From NCBI GenBank assembly GCA_020427155.1, contig JAGQOW010000026.1, positions 1 to 45,157 on the forward strand: a DNA stretch of 45,157 bases, read 5' to 3'. Below, in pieces: positions 1 through 9,601 of the stretch (position 1 is the stretch's first letter; each line of letters starts with the position of its first letter). A model generated the notes under the pieces. The model was not told where the DNA came from, ran no database searches, and saw only the letters and a program-made list of their open reading frames with translations. Source of the DNA: Planctomycetales bacterium. Its GTDB lineage: Bacteria > Planctomycetota > Planctomycetia > Pirellulales > Lacipirellulaceae. The position numbers and the translations under genes were made by a program.

Positions 1-226
1 GCAGCCTAAGCAACCTCGCCGTCAGGGTTTACATCAGCTCTCCCTGATCGTCCGCTCATTTCCCAAGGCGGCCCGTCCCTAGGTAAATGGGAGGACACTG
101 ACTGACCCCCCCCAGCAGAAGGGGGTCGCTGCCTCGGATGCGAAACCACATGCATCGCCAGCCAGTTGCCACGGAGTCGAGCAGACGTTGGCCAAAAAGC
201 CCTATACTCCAGCCACCCAACCCCAG

Positions 227-310
227 TACCCGAGAGAGGATTTGAACCTCCACCCACTTGCGTGGACATGGACCTGAACCATGCGCGTCTGCCAATTCCG
301 CCACTCGGGC
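227..310 (-). tRNA. tRNA-Leu (anticodon CAG)
   Basis: Read on the minus strand, this is a class II cloverleaf of 84 nt. The acceptor strand GCCCGAG at 310-304 pairs with CTCGGGT at 234-228 (first pair G-U), and the discriminator A is at 227. The anticodon stem CATGG/CCATG encloses the loop TTCAGGT, giving anticodon CAG for CUG codons. A long variable arm and a GGTTCAAATCC T-arm follow, as expected for tRNA-Leu. The 3' CCA is not encoded (CTG follows the discriminator), so it must be added by the CCA-adding enzyme, which is also in this window. No convincing U-tract terminator is seen downstream; a GC-rich hairpin at 104-127 lacks a T run. Bases 1-226 hold nothing else I can support. Confidence 0.95.
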
Positions 311-417
311 TCGGTACCCCTACAACTTGGCAAAAATGCCCGTTTATTTCAAGGCCCTACCGGCTAGCGGTGGTGGAGCAGTTTGGGGAAAAGTTCAATC
401 TGAACGGGCAGTAAGGC

Positions 418-487
418 CCAATGACCAAATGACCAATCCTCGCGGGGTAGCAAACGCGTATCCTTGGTCATTGAGGCATTGGTCATT
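418..487. repeat. REP-like inverted repeat of a 9-mer
   Basis: Four copies of the 9-mer AATGACCAA lie here: two head-to-tail on the plus strand (420-428 and 428-436) and two as the reverse complement (464-472 and 479-487). Together they form a large inverted repeat. It begins 9 bases past the stop of the rhodanese gene, so it could fold in that gene's 3' untranslated region. Similar short direct and inverted repeats occur elsewhere in the window, which suggests a dispersed intergenic element. Its role is unknown. Confidence 0.6.
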
Positions 488-495
488 TCCTCTTC

Positions 496-831
496 TTAAT
501 ACCTCACAATCCCCGGCTCGATCTCGCAGGCCCAGGCGTCGATGCCGCCTGCCAACGAGCAGGCGCGCCCGAATCCTTGCTGGCGCAGCCAGGCGGCTAC
601 TCGCGCGCTGCGTACTCCGTGGTGGCAATAAACACAGATGCGCTGCTGCTCCTTGCCTGCCAGTTCGGTGACGCGCGTCGCCAGCTCGCTCATCGGCAGC
701 AAGGTCGCCCCTGCGATGGCAACCAGATCGTATTCTTCTTGTTCTCGGCAGTCCAAAAGGAAGAACTCGTCGTCCAGCGAACGTTGTTGCTCGAACTCTT
801 GGCAAGAGATTTCCAACGGAAGCTCAGTCAT
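496..831 (-). CDS. Single-domain rhodanese-like sulfurtransferase
   Basis: A 111-residue protein consisting of one rhodanese domain. The active loop CHHGVRS starts with the catalytic cysteine at residue 69, matching the CxxGxRS pattern. The LLDCRE stretch near residues 25-30 and GGIDAW near 95-100 are the usual domain boundary motifs. Such single-domain proteins carry a persulfide on the cysteine and pass sulfur to an acceptor; the acceptor here is unknown. The reading frame extends upstream to 945, but I chose the ATG at 831 because AGGA lies about 10 bases before it and the domain starts just after it. It is transcribed away from the DUF1559 gene terminator and is probably monocistronic. 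The protein is probably cytoplasmic, since no signal peptide is seen. Confidence 0.85.
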   Translation of the reverse strand: MTELPLEISCQEFEQQRSLDDEFFLLDCREQEEYDLVAIAGATLLPMSELATRVTELAGKEQQRICVYCHHGVRSARVAAWLRQQGFGRACSLAGGIDAWACEIEPGIVRY

Positions 832-907
832 CAGGTGTCGTTTCCTGGTTGCAGCTGGGGTGCGAAGAGTTTCGTGTGCAGAAAAGAGCCTGCTAGCCAA
901 ATAAAAA

Positions 908-934
908 CGCTGCGGGCCAACCTGGCCCGCAGCG
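908..934 (-). terminator. Intrinsic terminator of the DUF1559 gene
   Basis: A perfect 11-bp stem, CGCTGCGGGCC with its complement, and a 5-nt loop. On the minus strand it is followed at once by TTTTTAT. It lies about 35 bases downstream of the DUF1559 stop and before the rhodanese start, so it separates the two minus-strand genes. Confidence 0.85.
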
Positions 935-969
935 AATCGTCTCAACTTAGCAATGATTTTCTCAAGCGA

Positions 970-2289
970 CTACGGCAATTCGACGACCTCGCCGCCTGCT
1001 CGGGTTACGAGCTGGACGTAGAGTGTGGGGTCGACACTGTCGTTGATCGACTTGCCATGAGCATCGGCAAACCCGTGCTGCACCGTGCCGGGGTGGGCGC
1101 TACTGGGGCCAAACCACCGGGCAACGGACGAAAGATGGGGATTAATGCTCTTCGCCTGATAGAAGTACTGGTCAGGTGCACTGGCACCGCCATTCTTCTT
1201 CACCTCGTTGCCTTTGTTCAGTGCCAATTCCCCAGCACCGCTGGTGAACTGCAGCACGGATTTAGTACTGCCGGTCGTGGCAGCAGGCTTCGAGATTTTG
1301 ACGCTCGTCCCCGGGTTCACAGCGACGGCGTACATCGCAAAACCGCTCATCCAGGCCGCGAAAGTATCTTCGCGCGACTCGGCAAACATGATGGTGTTGG
1401 AAGTACCATCACGGACACCGCCCAAGGTAACAGCCCGCGGACGCTTACGAAGCTCGAAAATGCTCTTGGCATTCGAGTAGTTGGCACCGGTAACAGGATC
1501 GGTTCCCGAACTGGAAGTATTGCCAGGGAACACGATCACGCCGTTTCCGACCTGCTGCTTGACGCTGTTGGCCGAGCTGTAGCTGTTGTAAAGCGAGCCC
1601 GTAGGAGCGCCGGTATCCATGGCCGTGCTGTCAGCGTCTCGATTGTAATGAGTCGAGGGCATGCAGACGTAATTGCCCACCGCTGCCCGTGCTGCGGCCG
1701 CTCCGGCGTTAAAAATCTTCGTAGAGCCGGCTTGCTTCACTTGCACATCCCCCGGATAGCTAGGGCAGATGTAGGCTTCCATGTCTTGCTCAATCGCATA
1801 CTTTTTATCGACGGGTGGAGTGTTGGGGAAGATCTGCACCGCAGGGGTAAACGGACCTACCTTCAACTTACCCGAACCTGCCACGCTGCCGCCGCCGCTG
1901 GGCAGCGCCGTGCTTGCCGGAAGCTGAGCGTCACGCGTCAGGTTGTAGAGGTTGCCCATTTCCATTTCAGGCAAGATTTGGAACAACCAGCTATAGCCGT
2001 CCTGGGCCGATCCTGCCACGTCGGTCGACGAGTTCCCGGTGTAGAAACCCGTGGAAGCGAAGGGCAGCTCCTCTGTTCTCTTGTCGGCGTAATTGTGAAT
2101 GGCCAACGCGATGTTCTTGATGTTGTTCAGGCACGAGTTTCTGCGTGCCGCTTCGCGTGCCGCCTGGATGGCAGGCAACAACAAAGCCACCAGAACGCCG
2201 ATAATGGCGATCACCACCAGCAATTCGACGAGGGTAAAACCTCGTTTCCGCCCGCTGGCAGGGCGGACACAGTCCTGTCTCGAGTCCAT
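970..2289 (-). CDS. DUF1559 prepilin-like exported protein
   Basis: A 439-residue protein with a type IV pilin/pseudopilin N-terminus. Basic residues are followed by GFTLVELL at 17-24, with cleavage expected after G17 and E22 as the usual +5 glutamate, then a hydrophobic helix and the AAREAARR segment typical of DUF1559 (SBP_bac_10). The C-terminal [14 protein letters not shown], near residues 395-410, matches the family's HPGG-F-DG-like end motif. DUF1559 proteins are greatly expanded in planctomycetes and are thought to be surface or pseudopilus-like; no precise function is established. A strong GAGGAGG site 8 bases before the ATG at 2289 supports the start. It has its own terminator at 908-934, so it is a single-gene unit. 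Confidence 0.93.
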   Translation of the reverse strand: MDSRQDCVRPASGRKRGFTLVELLVVIAIIGVLVALLLPAIQAAREAARRNSCLNNIKNIALAIHNYADKRTEELPFASTGFYTGNSSTDVAGSAQDGYSWLFQILPEMEMGNLYNLTRDAQLPASTALPSGGGSVAGSGKLKVGPFTPAVQIFPNTPPVDKKYAIEQDMEAYICPSYPGDVQVKQAGSTKIFNAGAAAARAAVGNYVCMPSTHYNRDADSTAMDTGAPTGSLYNSYSSANSVKQQVGNGVIVFPGNTSSSGTDPVTGANYSNAKSIFELRKRPRAVTLGGVRDGTSNTIMFAESREDTFAAWMSGFAMYAVAVNPGTSVKISKPAATTGSTKSVLQFTSGAGELALNKGNEVKKNGGASAPDQYFYQAKSINPHLSSVARWFGPSSAHPGTVQHGFADAHGKSINDSVDPTLYVQLVTRAGGEVVELP

Positions 2290-2710
2290 TTTGATGCCTC
2301 CTCAAAAAAAGAAAAATAAAAATATGACGCATCGTCCGTACACCACGGTACGAACAGCTCCCGCAAGACGGCGTTCTGGGTAAAAACACCCAGCCAGTCC
2401 TCGGCAACCGCCAACTGGTCCTCACAGCGGAAGACACCTCGGGCCGAGCCGACGAGAGTCCGCCTAAACGAAGAGCCAAAATACCTTAACAGTCTACGCG
2501 ATACCTTGTTATGCTGTCAATCGGCTCTGCCAGCAGTACTGCCGATCCGCCTGGGCCCAAGCCGGGGTAATCTGCAGGCCGTCAGCACTAACTTGCGGCA
2601 ATCTGTGCGTCTTGGCGCGGCTGGTCACACCCGCTGAGCACGAAGGATGTACATTGCGCCTCTACGGGTAGATCCGTAACTATAGGGTATCATGAGACTT
2701 AGGTTCAGGC
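2290..2710. other. Divergent intergenic region, DUF1559 / addB
   Basis: A 421-bp gap between divergent genes that must hold both promoters. The DUF1559 leader is A/T-rich on the minus strand at about 2300-2325. On the addB side, a TATAGG/TATCAT-like stretch near 2682-2692 could be a -10 element, but no good -35 is placed at 16-18 bp. No RNA gene or small ORF with a convincing start was seen. Confidence 0.4.
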
Positions 2711-5700
2711 ATGGCAGCGAAGATCAAGGCGATCGTGGGAGCCAGTCGAAGCGGCAAGACCGCTCAACTGCTCGCTCGCTACCGGCAGTCCCTGGTTGCC
2801 AGCCTGCACCAGGGCCCGGCTGACGCCGGATCGACTGCAGGGACCTTGTGGATCGGTCCTAGCGCTGCTGCGGTGAACGAGGTGCGCGAACGGCTGCTCG
2901 ATTCGGCCGCCCAGGCGTTTCTCGCCCCGCAAATCGTGACTTTCGCGCGTTTTGCCGAAACCGTCATTGCCGGAGGCAAGCAGCGGATTCGGCCCATCTC
3001 GAGATTGCAGAAGCGAAGGATTCTGCAACGCATGGTCGAAATCGCCCTCGCAGCAGGCAAACTCAAACACTTTACGCGAGTTGCCAAAACCCCTGGTTTT
3101 TTGGCCCAAGTCGATGAAACCATTGCGGAACTGAAACGCCAGGACCTGTGGCCGGAAGATTTTGAAAAGCACTGTCACCAGCCACGCGAACGCGATCTAG
3201 CCGCGATCTACGATCTCTACCAGCGCCATATCAACGCCAACGATCTTTACGACGCTGAGGGACGGTTCTGGGCAGCGCGAACCGAGCTTCGCGAGCAGGC
3301 CCCGGCCGAGCGACCACAGTACCGACTGCTGGTAGTCGACGGCTTCAGCGATTTCACCGCCGCACAATTCGATATCTTGCAACTGCTCGGCGACAGGGCT
3401 GACGAGTTGCTGATATCGCTCACCCTCGATCCTCAGTGCCTCGAATCGGAACATGACGCAGGCCGTGCGCTCTGCTTTTTGAAACCAAGGCAGACGCTGC
3501 AGCGGCTTCGGCAGCTGTTTCCCGGGCTGTCGATCGAGCTGAGTGGGCCTGCTCAGTTGGGCGTACCAGCGCTGGCCCACCTGGAACAGCATTTGTTCCT
3601 AGACCCGCAGAAAATGGCCCAGCTGGAGCCCCCTACGGCGGGGATCGAAATCCTGGCAGCCAATGGCATCCAAGGGGAGGTTGAGGAAATTGCCTGCCGT
3701 GTCAAGCGCCTGTTGCTCAGCGGAATGGCTCGCCCGCAGGAGATCATTGTCGTTTTTCGCGGGTTGGGGGCTGTGGCAGGGCGGATCGACGAGGTGTTCC
3801 GAGACTTTGGGATCCCCACGAGCCTCGGCAGTTGGCAGATTCTGGCCAGTTCGCCGCTGTTTCGCGCGATTGTCTCGCTGCTGCAACTGCAGGCCGAAGA
3901 CTGGCCGTTTCGGCAATTGCTGTCCGTGGCGGGGAATCGCCTTTTTCAATGCTTCGAAACGGCCCCGGCGGCGGGTAGCCGCCTGGCCACCGATCCGCGA
4001 ATCGCGGTGGAACGCTGCCTGAGAGAAGCACAGCAGCCGACTGGGAAGGACCGGCTGCTTGAGCGACTTCGACACTGGGCCTCGGCAGACGTCGCCCAGT
4101 TGCCCGCTGAGGAGGGCAGTGCGCGGGATGAGCGTATCGCGTTGCTCGCCGCCGATGCCAGCCTGGCGCTGGGCAAGCTGGAAGCACTGGCAGTGCTGCT
4201 CGAGGAACTTCCGCCGCGGGCAACGCTTGTCGAATGGATCGAGCATCTGCAAAAGTTGCTGCTGGGGCTGGGCGTACCGCTTGAAGGACAAGACGAAACC
4301 ACTTCCGAGAGCCAGCAGCTGGCGTCTCCATGGAAGTTATTGCGCGAGGGAATGACTTCATTGGCGAAGGTCGAAGGTTGGTCTTCTCCTGCGGCTGCAC
4401 AGCTGACGATTGACGAGCTCCGGGAAGCACTCGAGAGGATAGGCGCTGAGTTGCAGTTGCCTGCTGACCACGATTCAATTGGCCGGGTGCGGGTGCTCGG
4501 CGCCGAGGCGGCACGGTACGTTGCGGCCAAGTTTGTTTTTCTGGCAGGGCTCAAAGAACAAGCGTTTGCAGAAGCCGATGCCGACAATCCGCTCACCGGC
4601 TTACGCAACCTGGGCTTGAGCGGACAATCGCCAGACAAGCTGAGTGGCGAAGATCCTCACGCGGGCGACGAGTTGCTGTTGTTCTACGAACTTGTGACTC
4701 GCGCCTCGGAGGGGCTGACACTGAGCTACGCAGCGCTGGACAGCAAAGGACAGAAGCTCTCTCCCAGTCCCCTGCTTGTCGAGTTGGAACACTGCTTCGG
4801 CCGCTCGGCAGTCTCACGTCTGGAGATGTCGCTGGGAGATTCGGCCAAAGGCAAAAGCGCAGCCGTGGAGCCGTTGGGCACTAGCGAATTTCGCCGACAG
4901 GCAATGCTGCAGGCACTGGCAGGGAAGCCGCAGTGGCTGGCCGGAATCGTTTCCAGGGCCGCAACGACGCGTCTGGGCGAGTCGCTGCTAGACGGTATCG
5001 GCAGCATAGCTGCTCGTGGCGAGCGGGAGCAGTTTGGCAGCTACGACGGGCTATTGCCAGGAGCGACCGCCCAGGCGGTCCTGGCCCAGCGGTTCGACGC
5101 CGCTCATCTCTGGAGCCCCAGCCAGTTGGAAGACTACGCGACCTGCCCTTTTCGGTTTTTCAGCGAGCAGATACTGAAGCTTGAGCCGCCCAGCGAACTC
5201 GCGCTCCGCAGCGATGCCCGGCGACGTGGCAGCCTGCTGCACCAGGTGCTGGCCCGTGTGCATGCGCACCTGGGGGACGAGTCGGCAACCACCTCGGAAA
5301 ATCAATCCGAGCTGGTACTCAGATTTCAGGAGCTCTTGAGCCAGGCCGTTGCCGCCGCCCCGCTCGAGGGGTTGCAGCACTGGTTGCGTGAAATCGAACG
5401 GCGCGAAATCGAAGCTTGGGCCGGGCAATATGCCCAGCAAGAAACCGATTATCGAAAGCAATGGGGTAAACTCGACGAGCCGTTGCGGCCCATGTACCTC
5501 GAAATTCGTTTCGGCTCGCCGGCGCGCTCCGGCGATTCGATCTCCGACAAGAGTGCCTCGACGAGCCTGCCGTTTGAGCTCGATTTGGGATCCGAGCAGA
5601 TTCGGTTGACCGGTCAGATCGACCGTGTGGACGTCGGCCGCGTGGGCGAAACTGCCGTCTTCAACATCATCGACTACAAATCGGGCACTGAAGTCAAGCT

Positions 5701-6091
5701 GCAGATCGACCAGATCCGCGCCGGGCGGCAACTCCAGTTGCCGCTCTACGCCATGGCTGCCGAGAAGCTCCTGCTCGCAGAGCAAGGTGCCTTAGCACTC
5801 TCGACGGGTTACTGGAACGTGCAGAGCAAAGGTTTCATCAGACGCAGCGGCGGTCCGCTGGCGATCCGATGTTTAGAAGGCAAGACCGTCAAAACCTCTG
5901 AACAGTGGGACGAGTTGCAACCGGCAATCTTGCAACGGATTGGCCAATTGGTCGACGGCATTCGCCACGGCCAGTTTCCTGTTTTCAATAGCGACGAGCA
6001 CTGTACAAGTTACTGCTCGTTCAGCACGATCTGCCGGGTGGCCCATATTCGCAGCCTGGAAAAGCACTGGGATCCCTCGACTGCCGAATGA
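2711..6091 (+). CDS. addB: AddB-type helicase-nuclease subunit
   Basis: An 1126-residue protein matching the ATP-dependent nuclease B subunit (AddB/RexB). It has a P-loop GASRSGKT at 10-17, a degenerate helicase body, and a C-terminal PD-(D/E)XK nuclease domain with D971 (GQID) and D988/K990 (DYKS), followed by a QLQLPLY helix. Four cysteines, C812 in a CPFRFF context and C1098, C1102 and C1108 near the C-terminus, are placed like the iron-sulfur staple of AddB. The last three are spaced C-x3-C-x5-C. With AddA it would process double-strand DNA ends for RecA loading and degrade foreign linear DNA. It overlaps addA by 4 bases (ATGA), so the two are translationally coupled. The ATG at 2711 is chosen because the P-loop begins 9 residues in. 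Confidence 0.92.
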   Translation: MAAKIKAIVGASRSGKTAQLLARYRQSLVASLHQGPADAGSTAGTLWIGPSAAAVNEVRERLLDSAAQAFLAPQIVTFARFAETVIAGGKQRIRPISRLQKRRILQRMVEIALAAGKLKHFTRVAKTPGFLAQVDETIAELKRQDLWPEDFEKHCHQPRERDLAAIYDLYQRHINANDLYDAEGRFWAARTELREQAPAERPQYRLLVVDGFSDFTAAQFDILQLLGDRADELLISLTLDPQCLESEHDAGRALCFLKPRQTLQRLRQLFPGLSIELSGPAQLGVPALAHLEQHLFLDPQKMAQLEPPTAGIEILAANGIQGEVEEIACRVKRLLLSGMARPQEIIVVFRGLGAVAGRIDEVFRDFGIPTSLGSWQILASSPLFRAIVSLLQLQAEDWPFRQLLSVAGNRLFQCFETAPAAGSRLATDPRIAVERCLREAQQPTGKDRLLERLRHWASADVAQLPAEEGSARDERIALLAADASLALGKLEALAVLLEELPPRATLVEWIEHLQKLLLGLGVPLEGQDETTSESQQLASPWKLLREGMTSLAKVEGWSSPAAAQLTIDELREALERIGAELQLPADHDSIGRVRVLGAEAARYVAAKFVFLAGLKEQAFAEADADNPLTGLRNLGLSGQSPDKLSGEDPHAGDELLLFYELVTRASEGLTLSYAALDSKGQKLSPSPLLVELEHCFGRSAVSRLEMSLGDSAKGKSAAVEPLGTSEFRRQAMLQALAGKPQWLAGIVSRAATTRLGESLLDGIGSIAARGEREQFGSYDGLLPGATAQAVLAQRFDAAHLWSPSQLEDYATCPFRFFSEQILKLEPPSELALRSDARRRGSLLHQVLARVHAHLGDESATTSENQSELVLRFQELLSQAVAAAPLEGLQHWLREIERREIEAWAGQYAQQETDYRKQWGKLDEPLRPMYLEIRFGSPARSGDSISDKSASTSLPFELDLGSEQIRLTGQIDRVDVGRVGETAVFNIIDYKSGTEVKLQIDQIRAGRQLQLPLYAMAAEKLLLAEQGALALSTGYWNVQSKGFIRRSGGPLAIRCLEGKTVKTSEQWDELQPAILQRIGQLVDGIRHGQFPVFNSDEHCTSYCSFSTICRVAHIRSLEKHWDPSTAE

Positions 6092-9000
6092 GCAAAACCA
6101 TAGACAAGCCGGTGCGATTGACAGCCGAGCAACAGACGGCCCTTGCCGAGCATGCGCGCAGCGTGTCGCTGGCGGCAGGCGCCGGATGTGGCAAAACGTT
6201 TGTGTTGACGCAGCGATTTCTGTCATATCTCGACCCGCGGGTACTCGAACCCTCGGCCGAACTGCACGAGCTGGTGGCGATCACTTTCACCGATGCTGCG
6301 GCCCGCGAAATGCGCGAGCGGATCCGACGGCGCTGTTACGAACGCTTTCTCGACGCATCCGAACCTGTCGAGCGGCAGGCTTGGAACCGGCTGATTCGCT
6401 CACTCGATAGTGCCCGGATTAGCACAATTCACTCGTTTTGCGCAAACCTCTTGCGCAGCCATGCGGCCGAAGCAGAAATCGATCCTCGGTTTGTGCAGCT
6501 CGAAGCGGCGGCTTCCGGCCTGCTGCGATTGCAGACCGTCGACGACCGCCTGCGGCAGTTATTGCTCGCCGGAGATGAGCGGGTGATCCGGCTGGCCACG
6601 CGTTTCAAACTCAGCCACTTGCGCGACAACATTGTGCACTTGCTTGGCGAAAACCTCGCGCCGGTTGCCGACCAGTGGCTCGACCGTTCTCCCAAGCAGT
6701 TGGTCGATGCCTGGCAAGCGTATTACCGCGAGGTCGTCACACCCGCCGCCGCTCAGGCGATTCTGGACTTGGAACCAGTGATCGCGCTGCAGGCGATCTG
6801 CAGAGCGGCCCAGGTCAGCAAACCCCAGCTTGAAGATCATTTTGCCGAGATTCTGGATACCTTGGCCCAGCTGCCCAGTAGCAAGACTCCTGTGGCGCTG
6901 ACCGATCGCTTGATCGCACTGGCCCGAGTGCAGGGGGTCTGCAAGGCGAACGATTGGGACGATCCCCAGCAGTTCGAACAGTTCAAAGCTACCGCCGAGG
7001 CAGTTCGCAACCAGGTAAAGAAGTCGCCGCTGTATTACACGATTCCCAATGATCAGTGGCTAGAGTCGGCAACGACGGGGCTCGAATTGCTCGAAATCCT
7101 GGCGGATATAGCCGGCCACTATCGCCAGGCGAAGCAAGACCGCAATGTCCTGGACTTCGACGATTTGCTCTACCGGGCCCATCGATTGCTGACCGACCCT
7201 CGGTTCTCCTCGATCCGACAAAACCTCAACCGCGGCACGCGGCTGCTGCTGGTCGACGAGTTCCAAGACACCGATCCCCAGCAAGTGGCTATCGTCAAAG
7301 CCCTCTGTGGCGACGATTGGAGCGAGCGCGGCTTGTTTGTCGTGGGCGATTTCAAGCAGTCGATCTATCGGTTTCGGGGGGCCGAACCCCGTGTATCCAA
7401 CGAGCTGCGGGCGACTCTCCCCGAGACAAGCCGGCTGTCGCTGACTACCAACTTTCGCAGCACTCCCGCCATTCTCGACTTCGTCAACGGTCTCTTTCAC
7501 GGTGGGTTGGGAGAACAATACGAGCCTCTGCAAGCTAGTCGCGAGCAGCTTGCACCAACTCCTGCCGTCGAATTGCTCTGGGCACTCGACGACAATGAAG
7601 ACGCCGAAGATGAACTCACCCGGCGAATGGGAGAAAAGCAGCGCGCTCGTGTCCGCGAGGCTCGGTATCTTGCTCGGCGCCTGGCCCAATTGATCGACGA
7701 GGGCGAGCCGCTAGTGGCTACCACCGAGGAAGCCAACGAACTACGACCGTTGTGTCTGGGCGATATTGCAATTCTCATGCGTTCGCTGAGCGACGTAGCC
7801 ATTTACGAAGCGGCGCTGCGCGAGCAGGGATTAGACTATTACCTGGCCGGCGGTCATGCTTTTTATGCTCAGCAGGAGATCTACGACATACTCCATCTGC
7901 TCCGAGCGATCGCGAGCCCAGCCGACGAATTGAGCCTGGCCGGCGTACTGCGGAGCCCGTTCTTTGCCCTGCAAGACGAAACCCTGTTCTGGCTGGTGCA
8001 GACCCAGAGCTCGGTCAGCGCGGGTTTGTTCGCCGCCTCGCCCCCGCAAAACCTTTCTGAACCAGAACGCGCCAAAGTAGTTCGCGCTGCCGAGATACTT
8101 CAGGGGCTGCGGGCCAGAAAAGACCGATTGCTGGTGACCGAATTGCTCAACGAGGCCCTCTCGCAAACAGGCTACGACGCCATGCTGCTTGGCGAGTTTC
8201 TTGGGCAGAGAAAAGTGGCGAACCTGCAGAAGCTTGTCGATCAGGCTCGCGAGATCGATCGCCTGAGCCCCGGAGATCTTAACGCCTTCATTACCCAACT
8301 CTCGGAGTTCGTGGTTCGTTTACCCAAGGAACCGCTGGCTACGACGCAGTCGGAGGGGGACGTCATCCGCATGATGACGATCCATCATGCCAAAGGCCTG
8401 GAGTTCCCGCTGGTGGTAGTCCCCGACCTGGGCCGCGGAGGACATGGCGGCGATCGTTGGCCTGTGCTGCACGAACAGCTTGGGCCGCTGGTCGCCGCCA
8501 AAGAGAAAGGCGGTTGCGTTGCCTGGGATTTGTATCGTTTTGTCGAGAAGGAGCAGGACCGGGAGGAACGAAAACGGCTGCTCTATGTCGCCTGTACTCG
8601 AGCGGCTGATTACCTCATTCTCTCCAGCGGCATCGCCGACCTGGAAAAGCCCCCCAGTGATTGGCTGAAGTTCCTCGCCCGACGATTCGACCTGCAGACC
8701 GGCCGTTGCCTCGGCAGTTTGCCCGACGGCTATGGCGATCCTCAGGTGCGTGTCACCCTCGCCGAGCCTCCTGCAACGGGCAAAACGGTAAGCGGGACAA
8801 AAGCGATCAATCTTCAGAAACTGATTGAAAAGACTCGCAAGCTTGCTGCCAACGGCAAGGGAATTGTGCCCGACACAGTTCAAGCGGTTCCGGTTGACCA
8901 CGGTGCTCGCAGGCGATTCTCGTTCTCTCGACTTTCGGGAGCGATCGTCCAAGCAAGTTCGCGGCAGACAACCGCAGATTATGCTGACGAGTCGCCGGCG

Positions 9001-9576
9001 CTCGATCCGCGTGGATTCGGCACATTGCTCCACGCCGTGTTCGAGCAGTTGGATTTCAAAGGCAAGAACGATCCGCTTGCGATCTGCCAGCATGTGGCCC
9101 CCATGCATATCGAGTCGGACCCACAACTTGCGGCTGCCGAAGCGGCCAAACTGGTGGAAGCCTTCCTGCTCAGCCCCCGAGCCGCCGAGTTGGCCCAGGC
9201 GCGGATTGTTCGCCGGGAATTGGAGTTCGTGCTCCCTTGGCCCCTGAATCAGCAGCCTTTTGAAGGGCGTTACCTGCAAGGATTCATCGATTGCCTCTAT
9301 CAAGATGCCGCTGGCGACTGGCATCTGCTAGATTACAAGTCGAACCTGGTCGAGGCCGCGGGAGTCCCCCAAGCGGCACATCGCTACGCCATGCAGATGT
9401 TCGTCTACTCGATCGCTTGTGAACAGGCACTAGGAATTCGGCCGGTCGAAAGCGTGCTTCACTTCTTGCGACCTTCGATCGAGTTTTCCTTCCAGTGGGA
9501 CGCCGCCGAGTGTTCCAGACTCGCAGAACAGATCGAGCGGGCAATGCAGCAACAGCTGTCGCCCGACATTTGCTGA
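6088..9576 (+). CDS. addA: AddA-type UvrD-family helicase-nuclease
   Basis: An 1162-residue superfamily 1A helicase fused to a C-terminal nuclease. Visible motifs are Walker A AGAGCGKT (30-37), motif II DEFQDTD (from 390), motif III DFKQSIYRFRGAEP (about 421-434), motif V MMTIHHAKGLEF (762-773) and motif VI LLYVACTRA (about 831-839). The RecB-type nuclease domain has GFID followed by D1082/K1084 in DYKS and then QMFVYS. It is the motor and one of the two nucleases of the AddAB complex. It starts inside the addB stop (ATGA overlap), and cca follows after 25 bases, so the three may share a transcript. All catalytic motifs look intact. Confidence 0.95.
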   Translation: MSKTIDKPVRLTAEQQTALAEHARSVSLAAGAGCGKTFVLTQRFLSYLDPRVLEPSAELHELVAITFTDAAAREMRERIRRRCYERFLDASEPVERQAWNRLIRSLDSARISTIHSFCANLLRSHAAEAEIDPRFVQLEAAASGLLRLQTVDDRLRQLLLAGDERVIRLATRFKLSHLRDNIVHLLGENLAPVADQWLDRSPKQLVDAWQAYYREVVTPAAAQAILDLEPVIALQAICRAAQVSKPQLEDHFAEILDTLAQLPSSKTPVALTDRLIALARVQGVCKANDWDDPQQFEQFKATAEAVRNQVKKSPLYYTIPNDQWLESATTGLELLEILADIAGHYRQAKQDRNVLDFDDLLYRAHRLLTDPRFSSIRQNLNRGTRLLLVDEFQDTDPQQVAIVKALCGDDWSERGLFVVGDFKQSIYRFRGAEPRVSNELRATLPETSRLSLTTNFRSTPAILDFVNGLFHGGLGEQYEPLQASREQLAPTPAVELLWALDDNEDAEDELTRRMGEKQRARVREARYLARRLAQLIDEGEPLVATTEEANELRPLCLGDIAILMRSLSDVAIYEAALREQGLDYYLAGGHAFYAQQEIYDILHLLRAIASPADELSLAGVLRSPFFALQDETLFWLVQTQSSVSAGLFAASPPQNLSEPERAKVVRAAEILQGLRARKDRLLVTELLNEALSQTGYDAMLLGEFLGQRKVANLQKLVDQAREIDRLSPGDLNAFITQLSEFVVRLPKEPLATTQSEGDVIRMMTIHHAKGLEFPLVVVPDLGRGGHGGDRWPVLHEQLGPLVAAKEKGGCVAWDLYRFVEKEQDREERKRLLYVACTRAADYLILSSGIADLEKPPSDWLKFLARRFDLQTGRCLGSLPDGYGDPQVRVTLAEPPATGKTVSGTKAINLQKLIEKTRKLAANGKGIVPDTVQAVPVDHGARRRFSFSRLSGAIVQASSRQTTADYADESPALDPRGFGTLLHAVFEQLDFKGKNDPLAICQHVAPMHIESDPQLAAAEAAKLVEAFLLSPRAAELAQARIVRRELEFVLPWPLNQQPFEGRYLQGFIDCLYQDAAGDWHLLDYKSNLVEAAGVPQAAHRYAMQMFVYSIACEQALGIRPVESVLHFLRPSIEFSFQWDAAECSRLAEQIERAMQQQLSPDIC

Positions 9577-9601
9577 CCGACCCCCTAGCTGGCGGTGATT
9601 G

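Noticed and set aside
104..127. GACCCCC/GGGGGTC hairpin as tRNA terminator
   Set aside because: No T run follows on either strand and it is about 100 bases past the tRNA end.
56..304. 82-codon minus-strand frame starting MAELADAHGSG
   Set aside because: It is the typical false translation of a tRNA-Leu gene.
577..2319. Long plus-strand open frame of 580 codons opposite the rhodanese and DUF1559 genes
   Set aside because: It is the antisense shadow of two well-supported genes in high-GC DNA; no domain or ribosome site is visible.
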